Of a stretch of 64,000 nt of DNA, positions 60,850 to 64,000 are shown in pieces. The stretch is from positions 1,671,641 through 1,735,640 of the forward strand of contig VZQC01004530.1 of the NCBI GenBank assembly GCA_009823505.1, written 5' to 3'. The notes beneath the pieces were generated by a model that saw only the letters and a program-made list of their open reading frames with translations, was not told where the DNA came from and searched no databases. The position numbers and the translations under genes were made by a program. The stretch's first letter is position 1. The number at the start of each line of letters is the position of its first letter. Source of the stretch: Rhizomys pruinosus. Its lineage: Eukaryota; Chordata; Mammalia; Rodentia; Spalacidae.

Positions 60850-63100
60850 TCAACCCTACTATGACCTCATATCAATTGTAACCTCATTCCCACTATGACA
60901 ACATTCTAACTGTAACTTCATTTCTACAATGAACTCATCCCTACTGTGAATTCATTCCTATTGCAAACACATCCCTACTGTTATCTAATACCAATTTTCC
61001 CCTCATACATTCTGTGACCTCATCTCTACAGATACAAAGTCACAATAGAGATGAGGACACTTTAGGTATGAGATCACAGTATATATGAGGTGAAAATACG
61101 TATGAGATAACAGTTGGGTTGTGGTCACAATAGGGATGAGTTCACAGCAGGGATGAGGTCACAGTAAGGATGAGTTCAGCATTGTGATGAGTTCAAGGTA
61201 GGGATGAGATCACACTAAGGATGACTTCACACAAGGGATGCAGTCACAGAAGGGATTAGGTCATAATAAGGATGAGTAAACATTAGGGATGTGTTCACCC
61301 TAGGGTTGATGTCCCACTATGTAATAATTCTCACTGTGGATGAAGGCAGTTTAGAGATGAGGTCACGGTAGGTATAAAGTCATTGTAGGAATAAGGTCAT
61401 ATTAAGAGAGATATCACAGTAAGGATGATACTACACTAAGCAGACATCATTTTAAGAAAGAGCTCAAATGAGATATGAGATAAAAGTAAGGATGAGGTCA
61501 TATTAAGGTTTAGATAGTACTATGAATGAGCTGTCAATATGTTTGAAGTAAGAAAAGAGATGAGGACACAGTAGGAAAGATGTCATAGTAAGGATGAGGT
61601 CATTGTAGGAATAAGGTCACAGTAATTTTGATGTCTCAGTAGGAAATATATCATATTAGATATGTGGTGAGACTAGGGATTAGGTCACAGTAGGGATGAG
61701 GTCATTGTAGGAATGAGATCACAGTAATGATGAGGTCACAGTATGAATGAGGGCACAATAGATATGAGCTCACAGTAGGGATGAGGTCATAGGTGGGTTG
61801 AGGTGACACTGGATGAGTTCTCAGTAGATATGAAGTTACAATAGAGATGAAATCACTGTAAAGATGATTTCAGAATATGTATGAGGAGAAAATAGGTATG
61901 AGAGAAAAGTATGAATGAGGTCACAGAACTAATGAGTTCAGATATATAATGAGTTCCAGATAGAGATGGGTTCACACTAGGGACAACTTCATACAAGGTA
62001 TGCTGTCACAGAAGGGATTAGGTCATAGTAGGGATGAGTGAACATTAGGGATGAGTTCACACTAGAGTTGAGGTACCACAAAATATGAGTGCTCATTATG
62101 GATGAAGTTGGATTAGATTTCTGGTCACGGTAGGGATGAGGTTATTGCAGGAATACGGTGACAGCAAGGACGATGTTATAGTAAGGATGATGTCACAGTA
62201 AGCAGAACTCATATTAGGAATGAGGTCACATTAAATATGAGGACAAGGCAGGGATGAGGTCATTGTAGAAATGATCTCACAATAAGCATTATGCCACAAT
62301 AGTTATGATGTCACAGAAGGAATGAGGTCATATTAGATATGAGGTCACATTAGGGATGATATCGCTGTAGGAACAAGCTGAGACTAAGACAATATCAAAA
62401 TAAGGATGATGTCACAGAAGGAATGAGGTCATAAAAGATATGAGGTCACATTAGGATTGAGGTCACTGTAGGAATAAGGTCAGAGTAAGTATGGTGTCAA
62501 AGTAAAAATGATGTCACAGTAGGAATGAGGTCACAACATTTATGGGGACAGAATATGGACAAGTTCATGGTAGGTGTGAGGTTACACTAGGAATGAGAAA
62601 TGACTAGAGTTAAAGTCATAATAGAGATGAAGTCACAGTAAAGATGAGGTTTCAGTAGGTATGAAGTCAAAATAGATATGAGATAACAATAGGGATATGG
62701 TCACAATAAGGGTGAGTACATAGTAAGGATGAGTTCACAATACACATGAGGTCAAAGGAGCCATGAATTCAGAGTTGTAATGAGTTCTAGATAGATATGA
62801 GATTACAGTAGGAATGAATTCACAAAAGGTATGCAGTTAAAGAAGGAATTAGTTAATACTAGGGATGAATGAACATTAAGGATGAGTTCACACTTGGGTT
62901 TAGGTCCAACTAGGTAACAGTCCTCACTATGCATGAAGGCAGATTAGAGATGAGGTCACAGTAGGGATGAAGTCATTGTAGGAATAAGGTCACAGTAAGG
63001 TGATGTCATAGTAAGGATTATGGCATAGTAACCAGACGCCATGTTAAGAAAAATGCCACATTAGATATTAGGTCAAAGTAGGGGATAAGGCCACTATATG
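60850..63100. repeat. Degenerate short-unit array rich in AGGTCA, with inverted left arm
   Basis: About 2.2 kb of imperfect units of roughly 16-18 bp with consensus near 'gtagggatgaggtcaca'. I count about 26 exact AGGTCA hexamers on the plus strand between 61100 and 63090. From 60850 to about 61027 the units run in reverse complement ('ccctactatgacctcat', 'tgtgacctcatctct'). The switch is at an inverted repeat, cctcatctct (61018-61027) against agagatgagg (61047-61056). No coding frame. I do not recognise a named satellite. Confidence 0.9.
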
Positions 63101-63387
63101 AGCTGGTGCCAGGTGGATTTGGCTTGGCGCCATTGTGCCTTTGTGCAGGTTGCTCCTGAAGCATGGAAGCATGGAACTCACTGCAAACAGGAAGATATTA
63201 GGGTAGATAGACTCTTTGGTTGCTGGAAAAGGGTCTAAACTCTAAACCCTTGTAGGGGGTGGCTATCTGGGCAGAGCCACCCTTCGCCTTTGCAGCTGGT
63301 GCCAGGTGGGTTTGGTTTGGCGCCATTCTGTCTTTGTGTGGGGTGCTCCAGAACTCGCTCCAGACAGGTACAGGGGCACAGGCTAAT
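63101..63387 (+). promoter_or_regulatory. L1 5' UTR-like monomers, ~193-bp period
   Basis: 'agctggtgccaggtggattt' at 63101 recurs as 'agctggtgccaggtgggttt' at 63294, both followed by 'ggcttggcgccatt' style sequence. The unit spacing suits rodent L1 promoter monomers. One full and one partial unit are present, ending at the N (63388). The sequence is unlike the 253-bp monomers at 8659-8968. Confidence 0.6.
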
Positions 63388-63388
63388 N
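63388..63388. other. Ambiguous base (N)
   Basis: The only N in the window, exactly at the junction of 5' UTR monomers and ORF1 tail. Confidence 0.99.
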
Positions 63389-63502
63389 AACAAGATGATG
63401 GAATACATGTCTGGAAAACCAACTCTTCATAAAATACTTGAAGCAATTCAAAGGGCAGAAGAGAGGAGCAACAATCCTCAAACACCTAGGAAAAGAAACT
63501 AA
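63389..63502 (+). pseudogene. L1 ORF1 C-terminal end
   Basis: In frame from the N to a stop at 63500-63502, it reads MMEYMSGKPTLHKILEAIQR then AEERSNNPQTPRKRN. This resembles the C-terminal tail of rodent ORF1p (block HPTLHRTLQAIEE in mouse). The rest of ORF1 is absent. The frame meets 5' UTR sequence at the N, so either the element is deleted or the assembly is joined wrongly here. Confidence 0.75.
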
Positions 63503-63546
63503 CAAAAACATAACCATAGGAGCAAAATCAAAGGCTAGAAGTCCAA

Positions 63547-64000
63547 ATGGATAATAAAGTGAAAGGAAGCAACATCCATCTTTCAATTGTAACCTTAAAT
63601 ATTAATGGGCTAAACTCCCCAATCAAAAGGCATAGACTGGGAGAATGGATTAGGAAACAAAACCCATCTATATGCTGTCTACAAGAAACCCATCTCAATT
63701 TCAAGGATAGGCACCAACTTAAGGTGAAGGGTTGGAAGAAAGTATTCCAAGCAAATGGTACCAAAAAGAAAGCGGGTGTGGCTATTCTAATATCAGACAA
63801 AATAGACTTCAAAGCAAAAGAAATCAAAAGAGACAAAGAGGGCCATTACATCCTTATTAAAGGAACAATTGACGATGAAGATTTCACAATCATAAATATA
63901 TATGCACCAAACATCAGTGCACCAAACTTTATAAAGACAATTCTTCAGGATCTCAAGGCACAGATTAACCCCAGCACACTAATACTAGGGGACTTCAATA
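63547..64000 (+). CDS. L1 ORF2, N-terminal endonuclease domain, open, runs off the window
   Basis: L1 ORF2p nicks target DNA and reverse-transcribes L1 RNA. 151 codons are open from ATG 63547 to the window end. Endonuclease catalytic motifs are intact: LNINGLN (Asn18), QETH (Glu47), the GVAIL and IYAPN blocks, and GDFN (Asp149, Asn151), in the positions expected against human ORF2p with a 4-residue N-terminal offset. The start lies 44 bp after the ORF1 stop, the normal spacing for a bicistronic L1. No frameshift is seen, unlike every other ORF2 copy here, so this is the youngest L1 in the window. Confidence 0.93.
   Translation, partial: MDNKVKGSNIHLSIVTLNINGLNSPIKRHRLGEWIRKQNPSICCLQETHLNFKDRHQLKVKGWKKVFQANGTKKKAGVAILISDKIDFKAKEIKRDKEGHYILIKGTIDDEDFTIINIYAPNISAPNFIKTILQDLKAQINPSTLILGDFN

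Overview
The window looks like nuclear DNA from a muroid rodent. Evidence: many B2 SINEs (the 5' box gggctggagagatgg is readable in most), a few B1/Alu-like fragments, several generations of L1 including old Lx-like 3' ends, and many MaLR-type LTRs. The B2 copies share a 3' half (double 'tccaattccaggaga / ctccagttccagggg' block, then 'cggcattgcacgacacgggtgcac') that is unlike the mouse or rat consensus I know. The host is therefore probably not Mus or Rattus; I cannot name the species.

Only one host-gene feature is convincing. It is a 360-bp, phase-0 internal exon on the minus strand at 31742-32101, encoding a Ser-rich linker of an SH3RF/POSH-family E3 ligase, most like SH3RF3. It has a clean acceptor with a polypyrimidine tract and a CAG|GTAA donor. 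I saw no other exon, so most of the window is probably intron of this gene, which is known for very long introns in other mammals.

Layout. 0-9.4 kb: a solo LTR, then an old minus-strand L1 split by a younger 5-kb minus-strand L1. The younger L1 carries a 5' UTR with ~253-bp monomers, an ORF1-ORF2 internal deletion and an embedded ~1.8-2.1-kb repeat. 10.4-13.9 kb: an L1 with a 5' inversion and two B2 insertions. 16.1-18.3 kb: a nearly complete MaLR-like LTR-internal-LTR element with a 5-bp target duplication. 19.8-31.5 kb: solo LTRs, L1 fragments, serial B2 insertions at one target, and a B2-B1 chimera. 31.7-32.1 kb: the exon. 34.6-39.2 kb: LTRs. 39.5-41.0 kb: a 31/34-bp minisatellite that seems to have grown from a MIR. 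43.6-47.1 kb: an LTR and an L1 3' UTR fragment split by a TSD-bounded copy of the ~1.8-kb repeat. 47.85-51.02 and 53.55-56.75 kb: a direct ~3.2-kb duplication. 57.0-60.8 kb: a minus-strand L1. 60.85-63.1 kb: a degenerate array rich in AGGTCA hexamers with an inverted left arm. 63.1-64.0 kb: the start of a plus-strand L1 with an open ORF2 running off the window and a single N where 5' UTR monomers meet the ORF1 end.

The most unusual items are the AGGTCA array, the independently mobile ~1.8-kb repeat, the MIR-seeded minisatellite, the serial B2 insertions and the direct 3.2-kb duplication (which could be an assembly artefact). All repeat-family names come from motif recognition by eye, not from a library search.
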